DNA of 64,000 nucleotides, taken from positions 62,001-126,000 of the forward strand of contig JAWLFE010000002.1 of the NCBI GenBank assembly GCA_041685735.1. Direction: 5' to 3'. The notes under the pieces were generated by a model that had not been told where the DNA came from, ran no database searches, and saw nothing but the letters and a program-made list of their open reading frames with translations. The stretch comes from CSSed11-175R1 sp041685735 (GTDB lineage: Bacteria > Actinomycetota > Nitriliruptoria > Nitriliruptorales > Nitriliruptoraceae). Both the position numbers and the translations under genes were made by a program. Below are positions 1 to 9,217 of this stretch, piece by piece. Numbering within the stretch: position 1 is the first letter of the stretch; each line of letters starts with the position of its first letter.

Positions 1-465
1 GCCGACCTGTCCCTCGAGGTCGTCCGCCTGGATCCGACGGTGCCACTCCCGGCCTACGCCCACGACGGAGACGCCGGGATGGACCTGGCCGCCCAGACCG
101 AGGTCACCCTCGCACCCATGGGCCGGGCGGCGGTGCCCACGGGCCTGGCCGTGGCGATCCCGCCGGGGTGGGTGGGGCTCGTGCACCCACGGTCGGGTCT
201 GGCCCGCAGGCAGGGGATCACGGTGGCCAACGCGCCCGGGACGATCGATGCGGGGTACCGGGGCGAGGTGATGGTCCTGTTGATCAACCTCGGAACGGAG
301 GCGGTGACCCTGGAGCGCGGCGACCGCATCGCGCAGCTGCTGCTCCAACCGGTTGGGCGTGCCACCGTCATCGAGGTCGATCGACTCGATGACACCGCGC
401 GTGGTCACGGCGGGTTCGGCTCGACGGGGATCGCCGGGGCCGGAGGGGACGCGGCGCCCGCGTGA
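1..465 (+). CDS. dut: dUTP diphosphatase (dUTPase), 5' end outside window
   Basis: Hydrolyses dUTP to dUMP and diphosphate, keeping uracil out of DNA and supplying dTMP synthesis; cytosolic homotrimer in this family. The reading frame is open from base 1 and already codes for the usual N-terminal strand, so the true start lies upstream. The GTG at 40 is too late, because it would cut off that strand. All five trimeric dUTPase motifs are visible in order: AHDGDAGMDL, PRSGLA, GTIDAGYRGEV, GDRIAQLLLQP and the C-terminal RGHGGFGSTG, which closes over the nucleotide. The C-terminus has a short Ala/Gly-rich extension. The next gene follows after 43 bases on the same strand. Confidence 0.95.
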   Translation, partial: ADLSLEVVRLDPTVPLPAYAHDGDAGMDLAAQTEVTLAPMGRAAVPTGLAVAIPPGWVGLVHPRSGLARRQGITVANAPGTIDAGYRGEVMVLLINLGTEAVTLERGDRIAQLLLQPVGRATVIEVDRLDDTARGHGGFGSTGIAGAGGDAAPA

Positions 466-508
466 CCCGGCCCTTGGGTGTCGAACACAGGTTCGATACC
501 CTGTGGTC

Positions 509-1219
509 ATGCAGACCGCACCGTGGCAGGGATCACTGCTGGCCGCCGCCGAGGTGGCCGGCTTCGACCCCGGCTATCCGGGGCTGATGCGCCACGAGCT
601 CGCGTACGACGCGTGGCTCGATCACCTCCCTGGTTGGCTCGAGGGTGCCGACGGCCTGTTCGACGTGGTCGTCGAGGCGATGCCGTGGCACCAGGGCACC
701 GAACTGATCCAGGGCGACGAGGTCCTGCGGCCGCGGCTGACGGCCAGCGTGACGGTCGGTGAGCTGCCCGGATCGCTGGAGGTGCTCCGCGAGGCGGGCA
801 CGTGCCTGTCGGCCCGCTACGGGGTCGACTTCGAACGCGTGGGGGTCAACCTCTATCGCGATGGGCGCGACTCGGTCGCGTGGCACGGTGACCGCATCGC
901 CCGTGACCGACCGAGCGCGATTATCGCGATCGTGTCGCTCGGGCAGGCGCGCCCGTTCCGTGCGAGGCCGGCGCAGGGCGGCGCGTCGCTGCGGTTCGAC
1001 CTCGGCCACGGCGACCTGCTCGTCATGGGTGGCAGCTTCCAGCGCACCTGGAAACACGCGGTGCCGAAGGTCGCACGTGCCGGGCCCCGCATCAGCGTGA
1101 CCTACCGCCACGCCTACTCGTTCCCCCCCACGCGGCCGCCCCCCGGCCGGGGGGGGGGGCCCGGGGGGCCCTCGCGCGGGGCCCCGACCGGTCGTGCGGG
1201 TGCGGTTAGTTCAGGGTGA
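509..1219 (+). CDS. AlkB-type 2-oxoglutarate/Fe(II) dioxygenase
   Basis: Predicted oxidative demethylase for alkylated DNA or RNA bases (236 aa). The iron-binding facial triad is visible: His and Asp in VAWHGDRIA (about residue 130) and the distal His in TWKHAVPK. The 2-oxoglutarate-binding Arg pair is in RISVTYRH. I chose the ATG at 509 because the AlkB fold begins right after it. There is no Shine-Dalgarno sequence, but a -10-like TACCCT lies at 497-502, so the transcript may be leaderless. The last 40 or so residues are Pro/Gly/Arg low complexity from a C/G homopolymer tract and are probably not real. The natural C-terminus should fall near residue 205. Confidence 0.85.
   Translation: MQTAPWQGSLLAAAEVAGFDPGYPGLMRHELAYDAWLDHLPGWLEGADGLFDVVVEAMPWHQGTELIQGDEVLRPRLTASVTVGELPGSLEVLREAGTCLSARYGVDFERVGVNLYRDGRDSVAWHGDRIARDRPSAIIAIVSLGQARPFRARPAQGGASLRFDLGHGDLLVMGGSFQRTWKHAVPKVARAGPRISVTYRHAYSFPPTRPPPGRGGGPGGPSRGAPTGRAGAVSSG
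1127..1190. other. C/G homopolymer tract at convergent gene ends, doubtful sequence
   Basis: Runs of C and G up to eleven long lie between the end of the AlkB gene and the end of the 5'-nucleotidase gene. The tract resembles the sequence around the N gap near 29.6 kb, which also separates convergent genes. It probably represents a strong GC-rich terminator hairpin that was badly sequenced or assembled. The AlkB stop codon should not be trusted. Confidence 0.55.
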
Positions 1220-3527
1220 AGTCCCCGACCGGACCGAACCGGGTGAAGTCGTCGTTGTCGACGCTCACGTCCGGATAGTCGGCCGCGGTGATGACCCCGA
1301 GGTCCGCGATGTGCTCGGCCAGCGACTGCTGGTAGGTGACCCCGACCCGTGTGAAGTCGAGATCCCCGAACATCACGTAGCCGTCCTGGCCACCGAGCAG
1401 GAAGTCGATGCTGGCCAGGGTGAACATCTCGTCACCGGCGACCAGGTCGCCGTCGACGACCAGGTCGACCTCCATGCCGTTCGCACGGGTGACGACCGCA
1501 TCGACGATGCGTTCACCCTCCGTGGTCACGATGCCCGCGTCGGTGTCGCGCTCCTGAGCGGGCTGATCGGTGTCGTAGGTGAACCGCACGCCACCCCACT
1601 GTCCGTGGGCACCGGAGGCGCCGGGAAGCGAGCTGACGCTGCGTTCGAGCGCGGAGTGCAGGGTGGCACCGTCGATCTCCATCACCGACACGATGTTGGA
1701 GAACGCCGCGATGTTGAAGGTGTCCAGTTCGGTGATGTCACCGGCCGGGATGACCGCATCGTTGCGGATGCCGCCGCCGTTCTGTAGCGCGACGTCGGCT
1801 TCGGGGACGTCGAACTCCGCCGCACGTGCACCAGCGGAGAACAGGAACGCGTCCGTCATCAGGTTGCCCAGGTTGGTCTCGCGCGACCGGACACCCGGGG
1901 TGTCCTCGCCGCGGCGGCCATCCAACGGCACCTCGGTCGTGCCGATCGCCGTCTCAGCCAGATCGGCCACGTAGGCCGCGACCGGCGCTTCGACGTTGTC
2001 GGCGACGACCTGATCGCGATCACCGTCGAGTTCCACCGGGATCAACCCGCCGAGCCCGACGTAGACGAGGTTGCCGTCCGCGTCGAGGTTGAGGGTCAGC
2101 TGCCCGATGTCGGTGTAGTTGCCCGGCACGGTCACGATCGGCACGGAGTTGCCGTCCGCGTCGTCGACCCGGACCGGGTAGCCGTCGCCGAGGGCCTCCC
2201 CGCCGCCACCGCCAACGACCGCGTCGATGTTGGACAGCTCAGGAACCAGGCCGATCTCGGTGTCGAGGTTCTGCAGGTGGCTGGACAGGATGATGATGTC
2301 CACCCCGTCCGCGGTCAGAGCATCCGCCTCGGCCTGGACGGCGGCGAGGACGGGTCCGGTGGTCGCGTTGCGTGGGCTGGAGATCGACTCCAGGCCCTCG
2401 TAGGTCGCACCGATGATGCCGATGTCGGTGCCGTCCCTGGTCACGACGGTGCTGGCTGCCAGGCGATCATCCGTCTGCAGCTGCGCGAGCCGGGGCTCAC
2501 CGCTGACGTCCAGGTTGGCCGACAGGAACGGGATGTCCTGCGTGGCTTCGATGAAGTCCGCCAGGACGTCCGGACCGAAGTCGAACTCGTGGTTGCCGAT
2601 CGTCATCGCGTCGAAGCCACCTTCGGTGTAGACCAGCGCGTCGTAGAAGGCGTCGGCCGCGTCATCGAACGAGGCGTTCAGGCGTGGCCCGGCGAGGAAG
2701 TTGTCACCGGACGAGATCGTCACCGACAGGTTGCCCTCGGCCTCGACCTCACCGCGAAGTTCCTTGAGGTCAGCGACGAAGCGGGCGGCCCCCGGGAAGC
2801 CGGAATCCTCATCCGGCAGCAGTGCCGACTCACCGTCGTTGATGTGCAGCACGGTCAGGGTCGTGTCGACCTCGTCCAGGGTGTCGATGGCGTTGACCGC
2901 GATCGTGGCGGTCTGGTCGCGACGCAGCGGTGCGGTCGGCTCGTAGGTCGTGGCGGTGCGGCCGCGGATGATCTCGACCTCCGCGAGCGCATTGACGTTG
3001 CCGGCGTGGACCCCACCGACGTCCTCGAACGGACCGTCGGCGATGGGCTGCAGTTCGAGCCACCGCGCGACCAGGGAGGCGGCCTGGTTGCGCTGCAGGG
3101 CAACCCCGGGACGGAAGGTGCCGTCCTCGAAACCGCCGATGACGCCGGCGTCGGCCAACGCCTGGATGTTGCCGGCATGGACGTTGCCGTCGATGTCGGA
3201 GAAGTCGTAGGGAGCCTCGGCGGGTGCGATGCCGCCGACACCGGCGAGGTAGGTGGCGAACTGGCCGCGGGTCGTCGCCCGTGCCGGTCCGAAGGTTCCA
3301 TCCTCGAAACCGCGGAGGACACCATCGGCAGAGAGCCGCAGGACGGCGTCGCGGTGGACGTTGTCCTCAGGCAGGTCAGGGAAGTCGTGGTTGTCTGCGA
3401 ACGCCGTCGACGATTGGCTCATCGGCAGCAGCGCCGCCAGCAGGGCCGCGACGAGCATGATCACGAACAGGGAACGGCGGGTGCCGGCCCTCTCCCTGTG
3501 CTCGGCGGCATCGGTTGCATGATGCAT
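1206..3527 (-). CDS. SLH-domain 5'-nucleotidase / metallophosphoesterase
   Basis: Secreted, cell-wall-associated nucleotidase of the UshA family (773 aa) that would release phosphate and nucleosides outside the cell. The start at 3527 follows a GAGGAG ribosome site; the longer frame lacks coding character. A signal peptide (hydrophobic residues 20-45) is followed by three S-layer homology repeats (about 47-215), with cores such as GFEDGTFGP and GFEDGTFRP. The metallophosphatase domain comes next (SSGDNF, GNHEFDFG), then the 5'-nucleotidase C-terminal domain (QNGGGIRND). The usual first metal motif NDxH reads NDGES here, with Glu in place of His. The nucleotidase activity is inferred from the domains; the SLH repeats argue for a wall-bound form. 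Confidence 0.9.
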   Translation of the reverse strand: MHHATDAAEHRERAGTRRSLFVIMLVAALLAALLPMSQSSTAFADNHDFPDLPEDNVHRDAVLRLSADGVLRGFEDGTFGPARATTRGQFATYLAGVGGIAPAEAPYDFSDIDGNVHAGNIQALADAGVIGGFEDGTFRPGVALQRNQAASLVARWLELQPIADGPFEDVGGVHAGNVNALAEVEIIRGRTATTYEPTAPLRRDQTATIAVNAIDTLDEVDTTLTVLHINDGESALLPDEDSGFPGAARFVADLKELRGEVEAEGNLSVTISSGDNFLAGPRLNASFDDAADAFYDALVYTEGGFDAMTIGNHEFDFGPDVLADFIEATQDIPFLSANLDVSGEPRLAQLQTDDRLAASTVVTRDGTDIGIIGATYEGLESISSPRNATTGPVLAAVQAEADALTADGVDIIILSSHLQNLDTEIGLVPELSNIDAVVGGGGGEALGDGYPVRVDDADGNSVPIVTVPGNYTDIGQLTLNLDADGNLVYVGLGGLIPVELDGDRDQVVADNVEAPVAAYVADLAETAIGTTEVPLDGRRGEDTPGVRSRETNLGNLMTDAFLFSAGARAAEFDVPEADVALQNGGGIRNDAVIPAGDITELDTFNIAAFSNIVSVMEIDGATLHSALERSVSSLPGASGAHGQWGGVRFTYDTDQPAQERDTDAGIVTTEGERIVDAVVTRANGMEVDLVVDGDLVAGDEMFTLASIDFLLGGQDGYVMFGDLDFTRVGVTYQQSLAEHIADLGVITAADYPDVSVDNDDFTRFGPVGDFTLN

Positions 3528-3593
3528 ACGTGTGCTCCTCGTGCATGGAAGGTCGTGCAGGGAACGCGCCCGACGACGCAGCCGTCGAGCCGG

Positions 3594-3610
3594 CCGACCC
3601 GGAGGGTCGG
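3594..3610 (-). terminator. hairpin between MFS gene and nucleotidase gene
   Basis: A perfect 7-bp stem (CCGACCC/GGGTCGG) with a 3-base loop lies downstream of the MFS gene and upstream of the nucleotidase start. There is no clear U tract, so it may be an attenuator or an incidental hairpin. Confidence 0.35.
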
Positions 3611-3731
3611 ATGGACAGATGGGTCGCACCATCTGCAGGCGCATCCTCGCAGTTCTGCTGCGCGAAGGCCAGAGGCGAACGGCGGGGTGCACGGCCCACG
3701 GTCCGTCCGACGTCGCTGGCCCGGATCCGCG

Positions 3732-5030
3732 TCAGGGTTCGGGAACGGCATCCTCGAGGTCGCCGATCTTCCGTCGTGCGAGGTCCTCCGGGGCGGCGCC
3801 AAGCGCCTTCTGCCCGGCGCGCAGCAGGACGAACCCGCCGACGAACGCCGCCGCGCCGGCGTAGAACATGCCCTGGTTGCCGACCAGATCCATCGCGGAG
3901 CCCAGGATGAACGGACCCAGCATCTGCCCGAACATGGTGAACAGGTAGTACATCCCGACGTAGAACCCGATGCGGTCACGACCGCCGAGGTCAGCGACGA
4001 GCGGCATCGCCTGGACGTTGACCAGTCCCCACGCGAACCCGCCGACGATGAACAGGCCACCGATCACGGTGGCCGAGCGAACGGGGGTTGCGGCCAGGAA
4101 CAGCACGGGCAGGATCGCCAGGCCCGCCAGCATCGTCGGGATCTTGCCGTAGCGCGTGCCGAGCATCCCGGCAACGAGCGCGAACAGCAGGAACGACCCG
4201 GCGAAGAACGTCAGGATGAACGCGGCGCGCCCCTCGGTGAGGCCCAGTTCCTCCACCCCGTAGATCGGGAACATCGCGTCGAGTCCGGCGAAGCCGATGA
4301 AGTAGGTCAGCATCGCGGCGAGCACGAGGAACTGTCCCCGGTTCGGCCGGCTCAGCAGGACCTTGAACCCGGCGATCGCGTCCCCGATCGGTCGGGCGCC
4401 GGTGTCGATCTGGTCGTCGACGTAGGGTGGGTGGCGTTCTGCCGAGAGGTAGACGACGCCGAGCGTCACGACCAGGATCACCGCGCCGATCCCGAATGGC
4501 AGGCGGGGATCGATGTCGTAGAGCAGGCTCAGGCCGCCGAAGGCGATCAGGACGCCGGCGCCGCCCATCAGGTTGATGATGCCGTTGCCGGTCGAGCGCC
4601 GCTCCGGCGGGACGTGGTCGGGCATCAGCGAGATGACCGGGCCGCGGTAGCTGTGCATCGCGGCGGTGAACACGACCTCCACCACGATCAGCGTCCACAG
4701 GACGTTCGCCGCGTACGGGATCCCGGCGAAGCTCAGGGCGGCGATCGGGACCGCGACCAGCATGAACGGCAAGCGGCGGCCGAGCCGTGAGTTGATCCGG
4801 TCGGACCAGGCGCCGACGACCGGGATCAACAGCAGGCCGACGAGGTTGTCGGTCCCCATCAACAACCCGATGGCCGCGGTCGAGTCGAAGAACTCCCGGT
4901 ACAGCAACGGCAGGAACGCGTTGTACAGCGTGAAGGCGACCTGGACACCGAGGAAGCCCGCCCCGATCAGCCAGATGCGTCCGTAGGCGAAACCTTCCGC
5001 TGCCGGATCCGGCGCCTGTGTGTCGGTCAT
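3732..5030 (-). CDS. MFS transporter, sugar-cation symporter (SLC45-like) type
   Basis: Twelve-helix inner-membrane transporter of 432 aa. The loop after helix 2 has GAWSDRINSRLGRRLPFM, the signature of the SLC45/GPH-type sugar:H+ symporters. The helix 4-5 loop has LMPDHVPPERRSTGN, which is also typical. I chose the ATG at 5030; the longer frame upstream is Arg-rich and non-coding. The substrate cannot be read from the sequence; a disaccharide is possible. The gene lies upstream of the nucleotidase on the same strand, 204 bases away and separated by a small hairpin, so co-transcription is uncertain. Confidence 0.85.
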   Translation of the reverse strand: MTDTQAPDPAAEGFAYGRIWLIGAGFLGVQVAFTLYNAFLPLLYREFFDSTAAIGLLMGTDNLVGLLLIPVVGAWSDRINSRLGRRLPFMLVAVPIAALSFAGIPYAANVLWTLIVVEVVFTAAMHSYRGPVISLMPDHVPPERRSTGNGIINLMGGAGVLIAFGGLSLLYDIDPRLPFGIGAVILVVTLGVVYLSAERHPPYVDDQIDTGARPIGDAIAGFKVLLSRPNRGQFLVLAAMLTYFIGFAGLDAMFPIYGVEELGLTEGRAAFILTFFAGSFLLFALVAGMLGTRYGKIPTMLAGLAILPVLFLAATPVRSATVIGGLFIVGGFAWGLVNVQAMPLVADLGGRDRIGFYVGMYYLFTMFGQMLGPFILGSAMDLVGNQGMFYAGAAAFVGGFVLLRAGQKALGAAPEDLARRKIGDLEDAVPEP

Positions 5031-5128
5031 GGCCACCCCACCCTCCGGCCGTCCCGGTCCGGGTCGGCGCGACATCTCCGGTGCGCTGCGCGGTGAACGA
5101 TAACCGGCGCCGGCCGATGGCGGTGGGG

Positions 5129-6274
5129 TCAGCCCGACAGGGCCGGCTGCCGACGGGTGGTCAGTACCATGATCAGCACGGCCACACCGATGAAGGCGGC
5201 CGGGAGCCCGACGGTGTCCGCGGTGACCCCGACCAGGACCGGGCCGATGATGAAGGCGAGGTAGCCGACCGTGGCCACGGCCGCGACGCCGGCACCGGGT
5301 GCATCGCTGACCTTGCCAGCGGCCGCGAACGCCAGCGGCACGGTGACACCCATACCGAGGCCGATCAGCACGAACCCGCCCAGGGCGATCGGCAGGGCAG
5401 GCGCGACCGCGACGACGATGAACCCGATCCCGCCGGCGAGCCCCCCGCCGACCACCGTGCGTCCCGGGCCGGCCCGCCGGACCACCGCGTCGCCGAGCAG
5501 GCGCACCGTGGTCATGGCCGCGGTGTAGGCCACGAACCCCCAACCGACCCGGCCCGCGGCAACCTCGAGGTTGTCGGCCAGATGGATGCCGCTCCAGTCG
5601 GTCGCGGTGCTCTCACCGACCGCGGCGGCGAACGCGACGAGCGCCAGGGGGAACAGCGGCCCGCGCGGCAGGGCGAGTCGCGGCCGCGTGCCCGGTTCCA
5701 GTCGGTCGGCTACGCGCAGACCCGGCGTCGCGGCGAGCATGCACAGCAGGATGAACAGGGTGACCGCGACCAGATGCGGACCGACACCGACGCCCACGCC
5801 CATCGCGATCGAGCCACCGAGGGCGCCGAGCAGCGTCCCCACGCTCCAGGCCCCGTGGAGTCCGAGCATGATGGAGCGTCCGAAACCGCGCTCGACGCCA
5901 ACGCCCTGTGCGTTCATACCGACGTCCATCATCGACGACCCGGCCCCGAGCAGCGCCAGCACGACGACGAGCGCGATCCGGTTCGGTGCGAAGCCTGCTG
6001 CTGGCAGGAGGACGACGATCGATGCGCCACCGCCCAGCGTCAGCGCACGGCTGCCGACGCGTCCGACGATGCGTCCTGCCACGAGCAGGCCACAGACGAC
6101 GCCGACGGCCAACCCCGACAGCAGCAGCCCGATCGTCGCCTCCCGCAAGCCGAGCTGATCGCGCACGTCGGGGATCCGCACGAGGAAGGAGGCCACGGCG
6201 ATCCCGTTGGCCAGGAACGCCAGGGTGACCGCGCGTCTGGCGGTGCGGTCCGGGCTGTTCACCGGCGTGTCCAT
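5129..6274 (-). CDS. MFS transporter, YbjJ/FucP-like
   Basis: Integral membrane protein of 381 aa with 12 predicted helices. The N-terminal part ANGIAVASFLVRIPDVRDQLG and the paired halves resemble the YbjJ group of the major facilitator superfamily, whose substrates are mostly unknown. The start at 6274 sits behind an AAGG-type site. The second half contains GESTATDWSGIHLAD, a conserved stretch in this group. It precedes the other MFS gene by 98 bases on the same strand, but the two proteins belong to different subfamilies and need not work together. Confidence 0.85.
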   Translation of the reverse strand: MDTPVNSPDRTARRAVTLAFLANGIAVASFLVRIPDVRDQLGLREATIGLLLSGLAVGVVCGLLVAGRIVGRVGSRALTLGGGASIVVLLPAAGFAPNRIALVVVLALLGAGSSMMDVGMNAQGVGVERGFGRSIMLGLHGAWSVGTLLGALGGSIAMGVGVGVGPHLVAVTLFILLCMLAATPGLRVADRLEPGTRPRLALPRGPLFPLALVAFAAAVGESTATDWSGIHLADNLEVAAGRVGWGFVAYTAAMTTVRLLGDAVVRRAGPGRTVVGGGLAGGIGFIVVAVAPALPIALGGFVLIGLGMGVTVPLAFAAAGKVSDAPGAGVAAVATVGYLAFIIGPVLVGVTADTVGLPAAFIGVAVLIMVLTTRRQPALSG

Positions 6275-6459
6275 GGGCAGACCTTCGAGCGGGCGTGCAG
6301 CGGGGACGACGGTGGTCGCTGGGCTTGCTGGCGGTCGCCCCGACAGCACGGGGGAACGTAGGGCCTGGCTCGACCTGTGACCGACATCACCCGGACCGGA
6401 TGACCTGCGCGCGGCGGTTTGCCGCTCCCGCGCGGAGCGGTTACCGTGCGCCGCTGCGC

Positions 6460-6533
6460 GCGGATGTAGCTCAGTTGGCTAGAGCGCCACCTTGCCAAGG
6501 TGGAGGTCGCGAGTTCGAATCTCGTCATCCGCT
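6460..6533 (+). tRNA. tRNA-Gly (anticodon GCC)
   Basis: Complete cloverleaf without an encoded CCA. The acceptor stem GCGGATG pairs with CATCCGC. The D-loop contains AGCTCAGTTGG. The anticodon stem CCACC/GGTGG closes a loop TTGCCAA with anticodon GCC. The T-arm contains GTTCGAATC. Discriminator base is U. It is followed directly by a hairpin terminator. Confidence 0.97.
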
Positions 6534-6541
6534 CTGCGTCT

Positions 6542-6570
6542 GAGCCGGCCCTGGTGGCCGGCTCTTCGCG
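6542..6570 (+). terminator. terminator after tRNA-Gly
   Basis: Perfect 9-bp stem GAGCCGGCC/GGCCGGCTC with a 5-base loop, 8 bases after the tRNA, followed by TTCGCGTT. It can also serve the convergent regulator gene that ends at 6574. Confidence 0.75.
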
Positions 6571-6573
6571 TTC

Positions 6574-7352
6574 TCACGGCGTGGGTGGCGCGCTGGCGAG
6601 CGCCTGGAAGAACCGCTCGGAGGGTTCGTCTTCCGGGTAGATCAGTTCCACGCGGACCTCATCGAGGGTGATGTCCGCGACGGATTCGAACCTCGCGGCG
6701 ACCGTGATGGTGCGCACCAGCGAGCCGTCGATCCGGAACCGGGGGCAGATGACCCGGCTGGAGGGGCTCGCGGGTGGTGCGGCTGCGTTTCCCAGGGCGG
6801 TCTGCACCTCTCGGTGCAGGTCCTGGAGTTCCTCGTCGTCCGGGTAGCGGAGCAGGTCGGCCCCGACGCGATCGAGCAGCGCGCGGGCGACCTCGGTGAA
6901 GTTCTCGATCAGCGGTTGCCACGGGCCGAGCACCAGGCGGATCGTGTTGCGTTGCGGTGTGCCGGCGAGGAACCGCTCGGTGCCCTGGTTCGCGGCGATC
7001 AGGTTCCAGTGACGGTCGACGACGAGCCCCGGGTAGGGCTCGTGGGACGTGAGCAGGCGCTCGATCGCGCGCTGGAACGGGGCGAGGTCGGCATCGCTCA
7101 GATCGCCCTGCGGGTAGGTGGTCGCCAGGCCTGCCATCTCCAGGAGCCGGTTGCGTTCGCGCAGGGGATCTGCAGTGCGTCGCCGAGCCGGTCGACCATC
7201 TGGCGGCTCGGACGGGACCGGCCGGTCTCGAGGAAGGACACATGCCGGGTGGTGGTCGCCGCCGTGCTGGCGAGGTCGAGCTGGCTGACCCCACGCAGGC
7301 GACGCCAGTGCCGCAGACCGCGGCCGAACGGTGAGGTCTCGACGTCGGGCAT
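6574..7352 (-). pseudogene. MmyB-family XRE transcriptional regulator, frameshifted
   Basis: Member of the actinobacterial family with an N-terminal helix-turn-helix (FGRGLRHWRRLRGVSQLDLA, then HVSFLETGRSRPS) and a C-terminal MmyB ligand-binding domain (HEPYPGLVVDRHWN, LLRYPDDEELQDL). The two parts lie in different frames. The break is at the GGGG run at 7164-7167: one more base there would give the expected family junction LQIPLRERNRLL with no other loss. The ATG at 7352 has a GGGAGGGG ribosome site. The gene is divergent from the membrane/SRPBCC gene at 7496, which in this family is often the regulated target. A homopolymer sequencing error is as likely as a true mutation. Confidence 0.8.
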
Positions 7353-7495
7353 GGCCCCTCCCGGTTCGATGCCAGGTGAACCACAGCATCGCAGGCCACG
7401 GGCCACCGGACCATGCCCTGTTCGGGTATCGCCATCGCGCTCGGCGAGATGTTCGCTGAGCTTCCACCCCGCAGGCCCCGAGCAAGGAGCGCGAC

Positions 7496-8455
7496 ATGAC
7501 CGATGCCACCACCGAACCCGCTGCCCCGGATCCTCGCGCGGTCAGCGTCCGGGTGAGCCCGACCCCGAGGGTGTCCGGTGATGGCGGCCGGTGGCTGGCT
7601 TCGGCCGTCAGCTACAACGCCATCTTCTCCGGGGTCAACGGTGTCGTGCTGCTCGCAGGCGCGCCGATGCTCAGCCGTCCGATCGGGGCGGCCGGGTGGG
7701 TCCTGGCGGCACTCGGTGGCGGATTGCTCGGGTTCGCGGTCCTGCTGGTGTGGTTGCTGGCCGCTCCGCATCGGCTCGCGGTCGGGGCACGCTTCGTCCT
7801 GGTGGCCGACCTCGCATGGGTGGTCGGCGCGGTGGTGGTGCTGGCGGGGTTCCCGGAGCTCCTGGCACCGGCGGGACGGGTCGGCCTCGCTGCGGTCAGC
7901 GTGGTGGTCGCCGCGATGATCGTCGGTCAGGCTGCCGGGCTGCGACGGCGCGGCCAGGCGCCGATGACCGCGACCTCGCCCGTGCAGCTGCAGGTCGACC
8001 GCATCGTGGCTGCGCCGGTGGGGCGGGTGTGGGCGACGATCGCGGATGCGGGTGACTACGGACGGTTCGCCCCCGGCATCGCCCACACCGCCATCGTCGC
8101 CGGCGACGGGGAAGGGGAGGGGCAGGGGGAAGGGATGGTGCGGGTGTGCCGCGACGACCGTGGGGCCGAGTGGGCCGAGACCTGCACCCTGTGGGAGGAC
8201 GGACACCGCTACCGGATGACCGTCGATGTCTCGTCCTACCCCGCCCACTACCGCGTGCTCCTGGAACGGTTCGCCCAGACCTGGACGCTCGAGCCGGTCC
8301 CGGGTGGGACGCGCATCCGACTCGCCTTCGACGGGGCGGTCAGACTCGGCGTGCTCGGGCGCGCCGCGGTGCGGCTGCTCGGCCGGCCACGTCGGCTCGA
8401 AGCGATCCTCGACAACTACGAGCGTGATCTGACGGTCACGGCCGACGCCACGTAG
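7496..8455 (+). CDS. membrane protein with C-terminal SRPBCC domain
   Basis: 319 aa. The N-terminal half has four hydrophobic helices (about residues 35-145, for example VVLLAGAPML and LVADLAWVVGAVVVLAGF). The C-terminal half (about 160-315) is an SRPBCC/polyketide-cyclase-like hydrophobic ligand-binding fold, starting LQVDRIVAAPVGRVWATIAD. ATG at 7496 follows AAGGAGC. It is transcribed divergently from the MmyB-type regulator, which probably controls it. The helix part resembles stand-alone four-helix proteins commonly found next to such regulators, so this may be a natural fusion. The ligand is unknown. Confidence 0.75.
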   Translation: MTDATTEPAAPDPRAVSVRVSPTPRVSGDGGRWLASAVSYNAIFSGVNGVVLLAGAPMLSRPIGAAGWVLAALGGGLLGFAVLLVWLLAAPHRLAVGARFVLVADLAWVVGAVVVLAGFPELLAPAGRVGLAAVSVVVAAMIVGQAAGLRRRGQAPMTATSPVQLQVDRIVAAPVGRVWATIADAGDYGRFAPGIAHTAIVAGDGEGEGQGEGMVRVCRDDRGAEWAETCTLWEDGHRYRMTVDVSSYPAHYRVLLERFAQTWTLEPVPGGTRIRLAFDGAVRLGVLGRAAVRLLGRPRRLEAILDNYERDLTVTADAT

Positions 8456-8537
8456 CTCGACGGACGGCGTGGCCCTGCTGTGTCACAGATCGGCCGGCGA
8501 TGTCGTCGAAGGGGTGACACCGTGCAGGAGCGATCAG

Positions 8538-9217
8538 ATGTCCGACCGTCGCGTCATCGTCATCGGGGGCGGCCTCGCCGGGCTCGTCGCCGCCGTCGAG
8601 CTCGCTCGGCGGCGGATCGCGGTCACGCTCCTCGAAGGCAGCGGTCGGCTTGGTGGTCGCGCCCGGTCCACCGTCCGCGATGGAACGATCCGGAACCTGG
8701 GTCCGCACGCGCTGCACACACGCGGACCGGGCACCGCCATCCTCGACGACCTCGGCATCGAGCTGCCGGGCCGGAAACCGGCGTCGCACCAGACCCGGCT
8801 CCTGCTCGACGGACGGATCGTCGCCCCACTCGACCGCCACCTCGGCGGGGTCACCTCGGCCGTGGTGTCGTTGGTCCGCATGCACCGGGCGGCACGGTCG
8901 GCCGACCCCGACGGGAGCGTGGCGGACTGGCTGTCGTGCCTGGCGCCCGACGCGGCGACTCGACGGCTGCTCGCCCCGATCGTGCGGCTCGCGACCTACG
9001 CCGACGCCGACGAGCAGCAGGCGGCCGATGTCCTGACCGAAGCGCTCCCGGCGGCCGTCGGGGCCGACGTTGGTGCTCGGTGTCGACGAGCCGCTGTACC
9101 TGTCCGTGCCGTCGGACCGGAGTCGGATCGCACCGCCCGGTGGCGCGGTCGAGCAGGCCGCCAGGTTCCTGCCCCTCGGCGGCCACGCTCCCGACGGCAC
9201 CCGGGACGACCTCGAGG
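8538..9217 (+). pseudogene. FAD-dependent oxidoreductase (PPOX-like), internally deleted
   Basis: The N-terminal 170 residues form a good Rossmann FAD domain: VIVIGGGLAGLVAAVELARR and the LLEGSGRLGGRARS ribose loop. The frame breaks near 9060. From 9061 the sequence codes in another frame for the family C-terminal part (TLVLGVDEPLYLSVPSD, then DGTRDDLE). About 150-180 central residues expected in the family are missing, and the extreme C-terminus runs directly into a sigma-factor fragment. ATG at 8538 has an AGGAG site. This gene and the ECF41 sigma gene probably once formed a cassette. Confidence 0.75.

Noticed and set aside
2277..4790. Long open frames opposite the nucleotidase and MFS genes
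   Set aside because: They lie antisense to well-supported genes, show Arg/Gln/Asp-rich composition and match no family; typical shadows in high-GC DNA.
7098..7406. Stand-alone 102-codon helix-turn-helix gene
   Set aside because: It is the N-terminal part of the frameshifted MmyB regulator; the frame continues as unrelated residues after the G run.
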